Source of the DNA: Diacronema lutheri
Lineage: Eukaryota > Haptophyta > Pavlovophyceae > Pavlovales > Pavlovaceae
Direction of reading: 5' to 3'
Assembly: GCA_019448385.1 (NCBI GenBank)
Contig: JAGTXO010000015.1
Location: 620,001 to 684,000 of the forward strand
DNA length: 64,000 bases
In this document: in pieces, positions 40,739 to 51,248 of the stretch
How the letters are laid out: each line of letters starts with the position of its first letter
How positions within the stretch are numbered: position 1 is the stretch's first letter
Made by a program: the position numbers and the translations under genes
Notes under the pieces: model-generated
Told to the model about the DNA's origin: nothing
Seen by the model: only the letters and a program-made list of their open reading frames with translations
Database searches by the model: none

Positions 40739-42716
40739 CATGCCCCGCCAGCGGGGCTGCGTGGAGCGGATGCGCACCCGCCCGCGCCGCCGCGTGCGCT
40801 GCGCCTGCGGCGGCGAGGCCGGCGAACGTCTCGCGCAGCGCGCCGTGCAGGCGCGCGTGCAGCGCGTAGTGCGCGTCGAGGAGCGCGCGGACGGCGGGGT
40901 CGCCCGTCGGACGGAAGGTCTCGCCAAGCGGGCAAAAGCCTGGAGGATCGAGCCGCGAGAACCAGCCGAGGCCGTCGGGCTGCGCGGCGAGGATGGCCGC
41001 GCCGCGCGCGCCCGCGCTCTCGGCAGCCGCGGCGACCGTGACGGGCAGGTCGAGCACGTCGGCCAAGATCTGCGCCCAGATCGCCGACTTGGCCGCACCG
41101 CCGCACAGGACGAGCGCGCGCGCGCGCGCACGCGCAGCAGCCCCTTCATCTGTGCCCGCGTCGAGCAACGCGTCGAGCAGCGCGCGCGTCGAGAAGGCGA
41201 CGCCCTCGAGGACCGCCCGACTCATCTCCGCCGCGCCGCTCGCGTGCGAGACGCCGAGGAGGCAGCCGCGCGCGGTCGGGTCGGTGAAGGGCGAGCGCTC
41301 GCCGGCGAGCCACGGCGCCCAGAGCAGCCCGCCAGAGCCGGGCGGCGCGCGCGCGGCGAGCGCGTCGATTGCGGCGTAGCTCGGGCGCGACGCTGAAGTC
41401 ATTTCCCAGCCGCGGTCAAGCGCCTTCCCGCCCACAATCTCCGGCGCGGCGCATGTGCCCACCGTGCCGTCCGTAACTGCAGCGTGGGCGTGACCAGCAA
41501 GCAGCGCGCGCAGCCACTCGACGTTGCCACCCGCGCTCACGCAGCTCGCCGCGCGCAGCTCCAGCCGCGAGCGTCCGGCCGCCGCCGCTGCGCTCCCGGA
41601 CGCAGCGGCGGCGGCCGCTCGGTGCCCGCCGTCCTCCACGCTCGCTGCCGATGGGTCGGGGCTGGGCGCGCGCGGCGCGTGCGGGCGTGCATGCGGGAGC
41701 GGGTGCGCAAGCGTAAAGATGCCCTCGCGCGGGGCAGCGCGCGCCTCGAGCCGCGCCGCAGCCTCTCGCGTGTGCGCCACCCAACCCGATGTGCCCAAGT
41801 AGGCGTACAACCCACCAGCCGCGCCGGCGCCGACGCCGATCGTGACGGCGCCCGCATCTCCGCAGCTGTGGAAGAGCGGAAGGCGAGCGAGCACGGCACA
41901 GCCGAGCCCCAGCTCTGCCGCCGCGCGCTCGCTCATCGTACCAACCGCTCTGTCGGCACGCACGATGGCGGGCAGCAGGTCCGCCCAGCGGATGGGCGGC
42001 GGTGCGGCCGCCGCACCGCCGGAGCGCGCGCACAGGTGCTCGAGCTGCGCGACCGCCCAATCGCCGGTGGCTGGGTCGACGAGCCCGCACACGCTCGCCG
42101 TCGTGGCGTCGGTGAAGAAGCGCCGCCGCCGCCCTCGGGCGCGAGCGTCGGCGCCGTTCTCGCCCGGCGCCACGCCGTCTGCGGCGAGCAGCCTCGCGCA
42201 GAGGAAGGAGTGGGCGCCGAGGAGAAGGCACGCAGCGCGGGCGAGCGTTCCGGGCTCGTGCGCGCGCACCCACAGCAGCTTGGGAAGCAGCGAGGCCGCG
42301 CCCTTGAACCCGGCGAGCCGCTCGGCCATAGGGCGGCCGCCGTCCGCCGCCGCGCGCGCCGCGACGCCTGCCGCCTCTGCGCGCGCACGGGTGTCCGAGT
42401 AGAGGATGACTCGGCGAAGCGGCCGCGCGAACTCGTCGACGAAGATCGCGTCTTGCATCTGGCCCGAGAGCGCGAGCGCGATTGGCCTGAGCCCCCGCAC
42501 GACGGCCGCCGCGCACAGCTCGGCCATGACGTCGCGGAACGCGCCCCACCACTCGTCCGCACACTGCTCGACGCCGCCCGCCGGGAGGGTGTAAGTGCGA
42601 ATCGGCCGTTCGGCGCTGACTGGCGCGGAGCCGTCGCGTGAGATCGCCGTCGCCTTGAGCGCGGTCGTGCCGGCATCCACCGCGAAAATGACGTCCACCG
42701 CGAGACCGGCGGCCAT
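40725..42716 (-). CDS. FGGY-family carbohydrate kinase, xylulokinase-like
   Basis: Phosphorylates a sugar or polyol with ATP; D-xylulose is the best guess. ATG 42716 gives 663 residues, longer than the usual 500-550. The N-terminal phosphate loop is FAVDAGTTALKA. LALSGQMQDAIFVDE is the FGGY signature-1 region, where xylulokinases typically have GQMHG. Next come LYAYLGTSGWV, GLLWAPWLAGERSPFTDP, AVLEGVAFSTRALLDALL and the second ATP-site loop LVLCGGAAKSAIWAQILAD. About 75 residues of disordered Pro/Ala-rich sequence (around 41590-41740) account for part of the extra length. No introns are needed. The C-terminus (HDDAE) runs into the 13-bp minisatellite. Divergent from the PDI-like gene. Confidence 0.9.
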   Translation of the reverse strand: MAAGLAVDVIFAVDAGTTALKATAISRDGSAPVSAERPIRTYTLPAGGVEQCADEWWGAFRDVMAELCAAAVVRGLRPIALALSGQMQDAIFVDEFARPLRRVILYSDTRARAEAAGVAARAAADGGRPMAERLAGFKGAASLLPKLLWVRAHEPGTLARAACLLLGAHSFLCARLLAADGVAPGENGADARARGRRRRFFTDATTASVCGLVDPATGDWAVAQLEHLCARSGGAAAAPPPIRWADLLPAIVRADRAVGTMSERAAAELGLGCAVLARLPLFHSCGDAGAVTIGVGAGAAGGLYAYLGTSGWVAHTREAAARLEARAAPREGIFTLAHPLPHARPHAPRAPSPDPSAASVEDGGHRAAAAAASGSAAAAAGRSRLELRAASCVSAGGNVEWLRALLAGHAHAAVTDGTVGTCAAPEIVGGKALDRGWEMTSASRPSYAAIDALAARAPPGSGGLLWAPWLAGERSPFTDPTARGCLLGVSHASGAAEMSRAVLEGVAFSTRALLDALLDAGTDEGAAARARARALVLCGGAAKSAIWAQILADVLDLPVTVAAAAESAGARGAAILAAQPDGLGWFSRLDPPGFCPLGETFRPTGDPAVRALLDAHYALHARLHGALRETFAGLAAAGAAHAAARAGAHPLHAAPLAGHDDAE

Positions 42717-42763
42717 CGCATCGACGTGACGCGGCGAGGGCCCGGCCGTGGGGTGGCGCGCAG
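42717..42763. promoter_or_regulatory. 47-bp divergent promoter region
   Basis: This is the shortest gap between divergent start codons in the window, between the sugar kinase (42716) and the PDI-like gene (42764). Core promoters must overlap coding or UTR sequence. Confidence 0.35.
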
Positions 42764-43495
42764 ATGCGGGCACAGCCCAGAGGGCGCGTCGCGCGCGTCG
42801 CGCTTCTCGCGCTCTGCGTCTCGGCCGCGTCTGCGGCCGAGCGCTTCTACGTGGCGTTGGAGAACTCGGACGAGCCCACGTGGGATCAGGTCGCCGACGT
42901 CTTCGAGCGACTCGGCGTCGACCGCCGCGGCGCGGCGGCGCTTGTCGACGAGATGAACGCCAAAGGCGCCGCGCTCGTCATCGAGGGCTCGCGCAGGCGC
43001 TGCAACCGGGCGGCGTCGCTCTTTCGCGAGCTCGGCATGCGCGCCGCCGTCCACTCATCCGCGTCGCTCCCATCGTCCTCGTTTGCCGGGCCGCACGTCG
43101 CGCAACTCGACGAATCAACGATCCGCGCAGCGCTCGGCGGCGGGCAGCTCTGGCTGCTGCAGTTCTACGCGCCATGGTGTGGCCACTGCAAGCGGCTGTC
43201 GCCCGCCTTCAACGCGGCCGCCGCGCTGTCCGCGCCCGCGGGCGCGCGCTTTGGCGTCATCGACTGCGACGCGCACCCGCAGCTCTGCAAGGCGGCCGGC
43301 GTGAAAGGCTACCCGACGCTCAAGGTGGCGACGGGTGGCGTCATCCGCGCCGATTATGCCGGTGGGCGCTCGACCGCCGCGATGGTTCTCTTTGCCGTGG
43401 CGCAATCGGCGATCGCTGGCGTGGGCCGTGTCGTCGGCGGAGCGCTCCGACCGCTCGTGCGCACGCTCGGGCTTCGACGCGCGCCGCAGCGCTAG
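42764..43495 (+). CDS. Protein disulfide isomerase-like thioredoxin protein
   Basis: 243 residues starting with a signal peptide (VARVALLALCVSAASA, cleavage about residue 24). A single thioredoxin domain carries the PDI active site FYAPWCGHCKRLSP (Cys 139 and Cys 142) and the cis-Pro motif GVKGYPTLKV. It likely oxidises or isomerises disulfides of secreted proteins in the ER. The N-terminal 90 residues (ERFYVALENSDEPTWDQVAD) are unlike standard PDI domains. No KDEL-type retention signal is present. The C-terminal segment has a hydrophobic stretch (AAMVLFAVAQSAIAGVGRVV), possibly a membrane anchor. No introns. Confidence 0.88.
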   Translation: MRAQPRGRVARVALLALCVSAASAAERFYVALENSDEPTWDQVADVFERLGVDRRGAAALVDEMNAKGAALVIEGSRRRCNRAASLFRELGMRAAVHSSASLPSSSFAGPHVAQLDESTIRAALGGGQLWLLQFYAPWCGHCKRLSPAFNAAAALSAPAGARFGVIDCDAHPQLCKAAGVKGYPTLKVATGGVIRADYAGGRSTAAMVLFAVAQSAIAGVGRVVGGALRPLVRTLGLRRAPQR

Positions 43496-43617
43496 ACGGT
43501 TGGACGGCACAGCGCTTGCGCGTGAGGTGGTGCGCGGAGACGGCCTCGCGTTCGCATGTGGCGCCGCGAGGTGCGGCGCGACATAGACTGCTTCACATTG
43601 CGGCCTGCGCGGCCTCG

Positions 43618-46477
43618 ATGGACGACGTAAAACATGAGTTGCGTTGGGGGTGTCCCCAGACCCGCCAGATTCAAAAAGGCAGGCCGGAAATGGCGCGAGA
43701 CGAGCTGCGCGACACGTACGGCCTGCGGGGTGCGCACGAGCGGATCGCGCACCTGGCCGCGCGGTGCGCCGAGCAGGAGCGGCATATCGCCACGCTCGGA
43801 TCCCGCGCGCGAGAGCTCGCTGCGCGGCGAGCCGAGGAGGCCGAGCTGCGCGCGGACGCGGAGCGTCGCGCCGCGGATGCCCTCGCGCGCGTCGCCGACT
43901 CGGCGGACGTCGAGCTCGAGGCGGCGGCGCTCGAGGTCGAGCTCGAGGGTTCGCGTGTCGAGCTTCAGGAGCAGTTGCGCGCGCATGCGCGCGCTCTTGC
44001 GCACGCGCACGCGCAGACATCGGCAGAGCGTCGCGCGAGCCGCAAGGCGATCGCGGACGCGGCAGCTCGTGCCGACGCGGCGGCCGGCCGGCTCGCCGAC
44101 GAGGTGCGGCACCGCAAATCGGCAGAGGCGCTCGCCCATGGGCTGCGCGAGAAGCTCGACGGTGCCGCCGCCAGTGCGGCCGCCTCCGAGGCGGCGAGTT
44201 GCGCCGCGCTGCGCGCGCAGCTGCAGGCGGCACAACGTCAACTACGCCAGTCGCACGAGCAGCACGCGGCCGCGCTCGAGGCGTCGCGGCGCGAGCTAGG
44301 CGAGCGGCTGGCCGAGGCAGATCGACGGCGCGCCGCCGAGCTGTCGACTGCGCGCCGTGACGCGCGCGCCGCGCTCGCAAGCGCTACGGGCGCGTTGGCG
44401 GCCGAGACAGCGGCCGCCGCCGCCGCCGCGGCCGGTGCGCAAGGCGCTGTCGCCGCCGAGGCGGCCAGGGCGCGCGGCGCTGCGTCGGAGGCGGCGGCGC
44501 TGCGCGCCGAGCTGCGCCGTGCGCTCGAGCACTCGGACGCGCTCGCCGCCGCGCTCGCCAGCCGTGAGCGCCAGCTCGACGACTTGGCGGCGCGCGCTGA
44601 CGAGGCGGACGCAGCGGCGGTCCGCGCGATCGAAGGGGCGCGTCGCGCGGCGGCCGTCGAGCGGAGCGCCCTGGTGGGCGAGTGTGCGCGTGCAGAGACT
44701 GAGCTCAGCGCCGCGGCGAAGCGGATCGAGCAACGTGACGCCGAGCTTGCGGCCGCGCAGCGCGCACGCGACGACGCGATCGCCGCGGCGAGCCGAGCGT
44801 CCTCCGAGCCGGCCGCGCGGTCGCAGCCGCAGCCGCAGCCGCAGCCGCAGCCGCAGCCGCAGCCGGAGTGCTTGGCACCGCCCGGCTCACCCCAGCGCGC
44901 CGACGATGCCAACCCGTCCGACGACGCAGCGCAGGACGCTCGCTCGCCCTCGCTCGCCGCCGAGCGCGCCGCGCTTATCGCATTGTGCGCGCGCGCGGCG
45001 TGCGCGAGCGCGCTCGCGCCCGCCTCGCCGCGCGGCGCGCTCGCCGGCGGAGGGGCGGGCGGTGCGCTCGCGGCCGTCGCGCTCTCGCAGTCGCCAGCGC
45101 CGCCCGATGCGCGCGCCAATGCGCTGCAGCGCCAACTCGCCGCGACGCAGGCCGCGCTGCGCGAGTTGCGCGTCGAGGCGCGCTCCGAGGTGAAGCGCGC
45201 GAGGGAGTCGGGCGCGGCAGAGGCGGCCGAGGCCGAGCGCAGGTGGCGGGCGGAGGCGGAGGCGCTCGTGCTGGCAGCAGAGCGGCGCTGGCGCTCCGAG
45301 GCGGAGGCCGCTGCCGCCGCAGCTTTGGACGCGCGCGCGGCGAGCTCTGCGCACGCAGCGCGCGCCGTTGGTGCCGAGGCGCACGCCGCGCGCGCGATCG
45401 CCAGGCGCGCGGACGCCGAGCGGCGCGCGGCGGAGGAGACGGCACAGCTGGCGCGTGGGCACGCGGACCTGTGCGACGGCATCGCCGCCGTCACCCGCAC
45501 GCTGCGCGACTCGAGGCTCGTCGCGCTGAGCGTCGCCGCGCGCGCCGCCGGCGCGGGCGCGGATCCAGACCCAGATCGGGATCCGGCGGCTGCGCCGCGC
45601 GCCGACGCGAGCGCCTTGGCGCCGCGCTCACTGCACGAGGCGGTGAACGCGCTGATGGCGGAGGGCGGCGCGAGTGCCGACGCGCTCCGACTTCTTGCCG
45701 ATGACGCCGTCAAGGCCGCGCGGCGCGTCACGGAGCTTGGCGCGCTCGCGGCGCTGCACGAGGCGCGCGCGACCGCCGAGGCGGAGCGTTGTGCGCTCCT
45801 CGGGCACGAGCTTGGCGTACGCGCGCGCGCCGTCGCGCCGCGCTCTTGCTCGGTCGCGCCGCGCGCTGCTCGGCAGCCGCTCGTCTCATGCGCGCGCGCG
45901 CGCGAAGGCGGCCGAGCGGGAGCGCGGCGCGACCAACGCCCGTGCTGCGCGCGCGCGTCAACCCGCGCGCTCGCCGGTTCCCGCCCTGCGCGCTCGCGCC
46001 TCCGCACCGCAGGCCGCGGATCTCGAGCTGCGCCACGCGCGCGCACAGGTGCGCGCGCATGCAGCAGCGCACGGCGCGTTGCTTAGCCGCACGCGCGCGC
46101 TGCACGCCGGCTGGGCAGACGCCGCCGCCGAGCTACGCGCGCCGAGCGGCCGGCGCTCGAGTGCTGCGGCAGGGACGCCACGCCCGGCGCGAGGGGAGCG
46201 TGCGCGCGAGCGTGCGGCTGGTTGCGCCGAGGCGTGGGGCGCGCCGCGCGCCGAGGAGATGGACGACGCGACGATGACGACTGCTGGCCGCTGCGCAGGC
46301 GCGCGCGCTCGAACTGGCTGCATCCAGGGCCAGGGCGCCGTCGCGGAGCACGTGGTCTCGGCAGGCTCTGGCGCGGTCCGCCCTCCGTACGCTGGCGCGT
46401 TGCGCACGCCCGTGCGCAACAGTCCGGCGAGCACGGCCGTCACTCCGGGCGAATGCCAAGCCGCTGGGCTCTTCTGA
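43618..46477 (+). CDS. Long coiled-coil protein
   Basis: ATG 43618; a second in-frame ATG lies at 43690. A 196-bp GT-AG intron (45817..46012) joins LGHELG to AADLELRHARA, giving 887 residues. Almost the whole of residues 25-750 is Glu/Arg/Ala-rich coiled coil. There is a Gln-Pro repeat near residue 405 and a Ser/Pro-rich hinge (44880-44950). The N-terminal DELRDTYGLRGAHERIAHLA faintly resembles the first coiled coil of RPGRIP1-type ciliary transition-zone proteins, but no C2 domain follows, so this is weak. The C-terminal 120 residues are disordered. Stops are 69 bp apart from the convergent ankyrin gene. Confidence 0.75.
44823..44866 (+). repeat. CAGCCG hexamer array (Gln-Pro repeat)
   Basis: About seven uninterrupted CAGCCG units encode alternating Gln-Pro inside the coiled-coil gene, between two helical regions. 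Likely slippage-prone. Confidence 0.85.
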
Positions 46478-46546
46478 TCAGGCTCGTCCCGTGTCAGAGC
46501 TCGGACCCGAGGCCACAGGGCGGGGCAGAGAAGAGCCGCTGCGCCG

Positions 46547-49210
46547 TCAGGCACGCGCGCGCCGTACGATGGCGGTGGATGGGTCCGAAGCGGCGTGCGG
46601 CGCGGACGTGTGTGCGTAGCCGAAGAGCGCCTCATCATCGTCCTCGTCAGCCTCGCCATCCGCCTCGTCAAACTCGCCCTCGCCCTCGCCGTCCGTCTCC
46701 TGCTGCTGCGTCTCCTGCTGCTGCTGCTGCGCACCGTTTGCCGCCGCGCTTTGCACGCCGCCCGTTCGCACGCCACAGCCGCCGGCGAGCCTTACGCCGG
46801 CCGCGGCGAGCGCCTCGGCCGCAGCGTTGGCCGCGACGGCCGCCGCACCGACTCGAACCTCCGCCCGGCGCGCGGCGAGCTCATCCTGCGCCTTGCGCTT
46901 GCGCAGCCGGTGGCCTGGGTCCGAGGTTGACCGCGCGCCGCGCAGCGCGAGTGCTGGCGCGGGCGTCTCGAGCAGGCGCGCGCGCGGCGCGGCGCGGTGC
47001 TCGGCGGCGAGAGCTGTGTGCGGCGCGGCGGGCGAGGGCGGCGCAGCGCGCAGCAGGCGCATCGCGCAAAAGGCGGCAAAGACGCGCGCAGCCGGGCCGG
47101 CGAGCAGCGTGATGCGACCGGCATGCGCGGTCTGCAAGCCGACAACCTCTTCCACCCTGCGCATCGCGGCGCGCCCGAGGCCACGCGGCGCGCGCGTGCG
47201 CATGTGCGCGTGGCCCCCGCCCGCACCGCCCCCTCCCTCGCCGCCGCTGTCGTCGTCCTCCTCCTCCTCCTCGTGCTCATCGTCGAGCGCGCTCACATCG
47301 AGTCCGAGACCGCACGGCGCGCCCGCCGGACACAGCTCTGCAAGCAGCCCGCCCAAGGCGGCGCACAGCGCCTCGGACGCGCGGCGCGCGGCGCTGTCGC
47401 CCGCGCGCGCACCGACGGCAGAGGGCCGGAGCTGCAGCGCGGCGCACGCGATGCCGGGCACAAGCTCGCATAACGATGGCGGTGCGAGGCCCGCCTCTGC
47501 GCACGCGCGCTCGAGCGGGCCAGGGGACGCCGGTGGCGGGTGCGCGCGCTCTGCGAGCGGCTCGTCGAGCAGCAGCTGCTGCTGCTGCCGCAGCTCGGCG
47601 TGCACGAGCTGCGCGGGTAGGAGCAGCGCGCTGCAGCCGATCCCGACCAGGCCCGCGTTGACCGCAGCGCGCAGCCCATTTTGAAAGCGGAGCAGCGAAG
47701 GGAAGGCCACAGGCGCAGGCGCCACAGGCTGCGCGCGGCCGTGCGGCTCGACGGGCTGCTGCTGCGGTGGCGTAGGCTGCGACGGCGCGCCCGCTGCTGT
47801 AGGCGCGGCGAGCTGCTCCTCCTCGCGCGCGAATTGCGGCGCGCCCCGCCCCACCGCGGGCCCTTCAGCAATGGCGGGTGGTGGAGGGGGTTGCGTCGGC
47901 TGCTCGGCGCCTGCCGTTGAATCGGTGGGAAGCGGCGCGAGCGGGCCGGCCGCACCGTCGCGCGCCGTCGGCTGCGCCGCCGCGCCCGCGCCGCGTGCCG
48001 CGCAGCGAGCGACCGCGGCCGCCGAATCGCCCACACGGCCCATCGCCGCCGCCGTCGCCGCCGCCGTCGCCGCCGCGTCCGCCTCAGCCGCGGCCTTGGC
48101 GGCGGCGGCGGCCTGCACAGCGTGAGCGCGCGCTGCTGCCTCCTCGTCCGCCATCGCCGCCGCGCGCCGAGCCGCCGCCGCTGCCGCCTCATCGCGCTCG
48201 CGACCCTGCCGCTGCGCATTGACGCTCGCGGCGTCGGCCGCTTCGCCGCGCGTCGCGTCGGCGTGGCGCGCGAGCGCGCGCTCGTCGGCGGCAGCGCGAC
48301 GGAGTACCTCGCGCTCAAAGGCGGCCGTGCGCTCGGCCTCGGCGGCTGCGAGCTGCTCGGCCTGCTGCCGCAGCAGCTGCGCGTGTGCTTCCGCCTGCGC
48401 CTGGGCCTGCGCCTGCGCCTGGGCCTGGGCCTGAGCCTGGGCCTGGGCCTGCGCCTGCGCCTGCTCCCGCTCCCGCCGCAGCGCCTCCGCCTCCGCCTGC
48501 GCCTCGAGCAGCGCGCGGCGCTGCGCCTCGGCGGCGGCTGCGGCAGCAGCGGCCTGCTGGTGCGCGGCCATGAGCTGGCTGTGCTGGTGCATCTGCAGGC
48601 TGTGCGCATGCTGCTGCTGCTCCGCGCCCCAGCCGCCAGCCCCCGACGCGTGGCCCCAGCCGCCGCCCGGCGCGCCCGCGTTGTGCGCCGGCTGGCCGCG
48701 GCATTCGTCCATGTCCATGCCGCTGGCAGTCAGCGGCTGCGAGCGGGCTGCTCCACCAATGCCATCTTGCACGCTGAATCCCTCGGCGTCGACGGCCTGC
48801 TGCGGCTGCAGCGCGCCTCGCCCCGCGCCACCAGCCGCGCGCTCAGGCGCCGCGCCGCCCACGCTCGGGCCTCCGTGCGCGCGCGGCGCGAGCGCGGCAA
48901 GCGCCTGCGCCTGCTGCAAGCGCGCGGCAAGATCGACAAAGCCTTTGCCCAACGCCAGCTGCGCAGCCGTCTGCCCTTTGCGCGTGAGCGCGCACGCGTC
49001 GGCGCCGCGCTCCACGAGGAGCGCGCACACGCCAAACTGGCCGGCGGCGGCGGCCCGGTGGAGGAGCGTGTGGCCCGGGTACATGCCCGAGTCCTTCACG
49101 TCGTTGACGGAGAGCGAGCCCGCATCGAGCAGCGCGCGCAGGTCGTCCACGCGCCCCGTCGCGGAGAGCGTGTGTGCGTCGATGCACCCCGCCACCCGGT
49201 GCTTCGACAT
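46547..49210 (-). CDS. Ankyrin-repeat protein with long Ala/Gln coiled coil
   Basis: 887 residues from ATG 49210; an upstream in-frame ATG at 49387 adds 59 residues of poor protein character. Two to three ankyrin repeats open the protein (DAHTLSATGRVDDLRALLDA, GHTLLHRAAAAGQFGVCALL, KGQTAAQLALGKGFVDLAAR). A Gln/Ala/Glu-rich helix follows with a pure Gln-Ala run near 48400-48460, then a Pro/Gln-rich linker. A helical block (LLRFQNGLRAAVNAGLVGIG, RRVEEVVGLQTAHAGRITLL) is next, then an acidic tract (HEEEEEDDD), a bipartite-like basic signal (HRLRKRKAQDELAARR) and a Glu/Asp-rich tail. The basic and acidic tracts suggest a nuclear scaffold or regulatory protein (inference). No introns. Confidence 0.75.
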   Translation of the reverse strand: MSKHRVAGCIDAHTLSATGRVDDLRALLDAGSLSVNDVKDSGMYPGHTLLHRAAAAGQFGVCALLVERGADACALTRKGQTAAQLALGKGFVDLAARLQQAQALAALAPRAHGGPSVGGAAPERAAGGAGRGALQPQQAVDAEGFSVQDGIGGAARSQPLTASGMDMDECRGQPAHNAGAPGGGWGHASGAGGWGAEQQQHAHSLQMHQHSQLMAAHQQAAAAAAAAEAQRRALLEAQAEAEALRREREQAQAQAQAQAQAQAQAQAQAQAQAEAHAQLLRQQAEQLAAAEAERTAAFEREVLRRAAADERALARHADATRGEAADAASVNAQRQGRERDEAAAAAARRAAAMADEEAAARAHAVQAAAAAKAAAEADAAATAAATAAAMGRVGDSAAAVARCAARGAGAAAQPTARDGAAGPLAPLPTDSTAGAEQPTQPPPPPAIAEGPAVGRGAPQFAREEEQLAAPTAAGAPSQPTPPQQQPVEPHGRAQPVAPAPVAFPSLLRFQNGLRAAVNAGLVGIGCSALLLPAQLVHAELRQQQQLLLDEPLAERAHPPPASPGPLERACAEAGLAPPSLCELVPGIACAALQLRPSAVGARAGDSAARRASEALCAALGGLLAELCPAGAPCGLGLDVSALDDEHEEEEEDDDSGGEGGGGAGGGHAHMRTRAPRGLGRAAMRRVEEVVGLQTAHAGRITLLAGPAARVFAAFCAMRLLRAAPPSPAAPHTALAAEHRAAPRARLLETPAPALALRGARSTSDPGHRLRKRKAQDELAARRAEVRVGAAAVAANAAAEALAAAGVRLAGGCGVRTGGVQSAAANGAQQQQQETQQQETDGEGEGEFDEADGEADEDDDEALFGYAHTSAPHAASDPSTAIVRRARA

Positions 49211-49607
49211 GATGGCTGCCCACCGGACAGTGCGCACACCGTGAGAGGTGAGACCAAGCTGCAGCAGACTGCGGTGGGGGCTCGGCTCGTCACCCGACGG
49301 GCCGGTGTCATGGGTGGACACTGGACAGCCTTCAATGAGCGACCCGCCGCAAGAGTGTACTGTGAGCCCGCGCAAAAACCCTGCCATGTGCGAGCAGCCT
49401 CTTCACTCGTGGTGATCGCCTCTCGCCTGTCCGTCCCGTCGCTTCCGCACGCAAGTGCGAGCAGAGCACCGACGCTCCCGCGCAATTCGCCGCCGCCGCC
49501 GTGATGCAGCCGCGCCGCCTCAGAAAAGTGCTCGACGAGGGCGGCCGGCAGCGCCGCCCTGCGCCCGCCTTGCCTCGCCGCGGACACTGTGCGCCGCGCG
49601 CTGCCGC
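49211..49607. other. 397-bp gap between two leftward genes
   Basis: Holds the 5' region of the ankyrin gene and the 3' region of the aminotransferase gene. Nothing recognisable was found apart from a GCC-type run at 49489-49502. The terminator and promoter signals it must contain are not identifiable by eye. Confidence 0.4.
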
Positions 49608-51248
49608 TCACTTTCCGCCCATCGGCACTCGCACGGCCACACCCTGCGCCTGCGCCTGCGGCGCGGCGGCGCGCGCGGCGCGCACGGCGGCCCGCGCCGC
49701 CATCAGCTGCGCGGCCGCGGCTGGCGCGTGCGCGCTGCCAAACGTGCCGAGCCGCTCGGCCGCGCGCTCGAGCGTTTCGTCCGTCTTGCAGAAGGCGACG
49801 CGCACGAGCGCCGCGCCGCGCTCGTGCTCCTCGCGCGAGAAGAAGGGGGACGCGGGGATGAGCAGCACGCCGTGCTCGATGGCGAGGTAGCGGCACAGCG
49901 CCCAATCGCGCCGCATGCTCGGCGCGGCGGCCGTCGACGCGCGCATGTACTCGTCGGGCACGCTGATCGAGGATGTCTCACCCATCGTAAAAAAGCCGCC
50001 GGCACACGGCAGCGGCCGGATCCCGCCGGCGCTCAGAGCGTCGGCGAGCGCCTCGCGCTTGCGCGCGTACTGCGCGCGCCGCCACGAGTAGTAGTCCACG
50101 AGCGGCGCGCCGTCGGCGCGCGCCGCGCCGTCGATCGCGTCGCCCGTGAGCGTGCGCACCTGCTCGCCGCCGAGCGCAAAGAGGGGTCGATCGGCGGCGT
50201 CGAGCGCGAGGGAGAGGGCCTCCTGCAGCGGCGTCGCGACGCAAAACTGCGCGAGCGGCAGATATGCTTGCATCGGCGCGATCAGCGCCGGAGGACCTAC
50301 CGCCCAGCCCACCTGCCAGCCCGTCACCGAGAAGGTTTTGCCTGGGCGCCAAGCGTACCGCCCGCGGCGGCGGATGGCGCGGCGAGTGAGCGCGCGAGCG
50401 CGCGCGAGGACGATTGACGACGCGCATGCGCGCTCACCCGCCGAGGAGACGGTGACGGTCCTGTCGTACATGGCCGGCAGCGCGGCAAAGTGGACGTGCG
50501 ACGACCCGTGGCCGTGCACCGTATATTTATACACCTCGTCACTGATCACGAGGAGGCGCGGGTGCGCGCGCACAAAGTCGGCGAGCGCGAGCATCTCGTC
50601 GCGCGAGAACACCTTGCCCGTCGGATTGTGCGGCGAGTTGAGGATGAGCACGCGCGTGCGCGCCGTGACGGCCGCGTCGAGCCGCGCCATGTCGAGGTGC
50701 CACTCGCCGCTCGCGGCGTCGAGGTCCATCGGCACGCCGACGGCGGTCGCGCCGGCCACCCGGATCTGGCCGTAGTAAAGATCAAACGTCGGCTCGATCA
50801 CGAGCACCTCGTCGCCCGGGTTGACCAGCGCCTGCAGCGTGAGGAAGAGCGCCTGCGACGCGCCGACGGTGACCGCGATCTCTGCCGTCGGGTCGATTTG
50901 GCGCTCGAGGTGTGCGGAGTAGCGGCGCGCGAGGACCGACGTGAGCGGCGGGTGGCCGGCTGTGCGCGTGTACTGGTGGCAGTTGCGTGACATGGCCTGC
51001 ATACCCGCCTCGAGCACGAACTGCGGCGGCGCCCAATCGGGGAAGCCTTGCCCGAGGTTCACCGCGCCCGTCTCGCGCGCGAGCGCGCCAAACTCGCTCC
51101 ACACCGTCGGCGCGTCGGCGCCCGCAAGCCGATGCGCCGCCTGTCCCCTCGGATGGCCGACCGGCGCCCCCGAGCTCGCCAGTCCACCGACGCCCTGCAC
51201 GAGCGCGACACCGAGTAGCCCCCGTCCACGCCAGCTGATGCGCTCCAT
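49608..51248 (-). CDS. Class I/II aminotransferase, kynurenine/glutamine transaminase type
   Basis: PLP enzyme resembling KYAT1/CCBL1, which transaminates kynurenine, glutamine or cysteine conjugates. Exons 51248..50438 and 50341..49608 join through a 96-bp GT-AG intron (in frame, stop-free) into 514 residues. Family blocks are VNLGQGFPDWAPP, VTVGASQALFLTLQALVNPG, LNSPHNPTGKVFSRDE and ISDEVYKY. The Schiff-base Lys is in SSAGKTFSVTGWQVGW, which is created by the splice junction. The first 40 residues (MERISWRGRGLLGVALVQGV) are basic and hydrophobic, compatible with a mitochondrial or plastid presequence. An AT-rich patch at 51270-51290 is a plausible promoter. Confidence 0.92.
   Translation of the reverse strand: MERISWRGRGLLGVALVQGVGGLASSGAPVGHPRGQAAHRLAGADAPTVWSEFGALARETGAVNLGQGFPDWAPPQFVLEAGMQAMSRNCHQYTRTAGHPPLTSVLARRYSAHLERQIDPTAEIAVTVGASQALFLTLQALVNPGDEVLVIEPTFDLYYGQIRVAGATAVGVPMDLDAASGEWHLDMARLDAAVTARTRVLILNSPHNPTGKVFSRDEMLALADFVRAHPRLLVISDEVYKYTVHGHGSSHVHFAALPAMYDRTVTVSSAGERACASSIVLARARALTRRAIRRRGRYAWRPGKTFSVTGWQVGWAVGPPALIAPMQAYLPLAQFCVATPLQEALSLALDAADRPLFALGGEQVRTLTGDAIDGAARADGAPLVDYYSWRRAQYARKREALADALSAGGIRPLPCAGGFFTMGETSSISVPDEYMRASTAAAPSMRRDWALCRYLAIEHGVLLIPASPFFSREEHERGAALVRVAFCKTDETLERAAERLGTFGSAHAPAAAAQLMAARAAVRAARAAAPQAQAQGVAVRVPMGGK

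Noticed and set aside
46490-46950. Rightward frame with hydrophobic LLLLRLLLLLL run as a membrane protein
   Set aside because: Antisense to poly-Gln codons of the ankyrin gene; CTG runs mimic a membrane helix.
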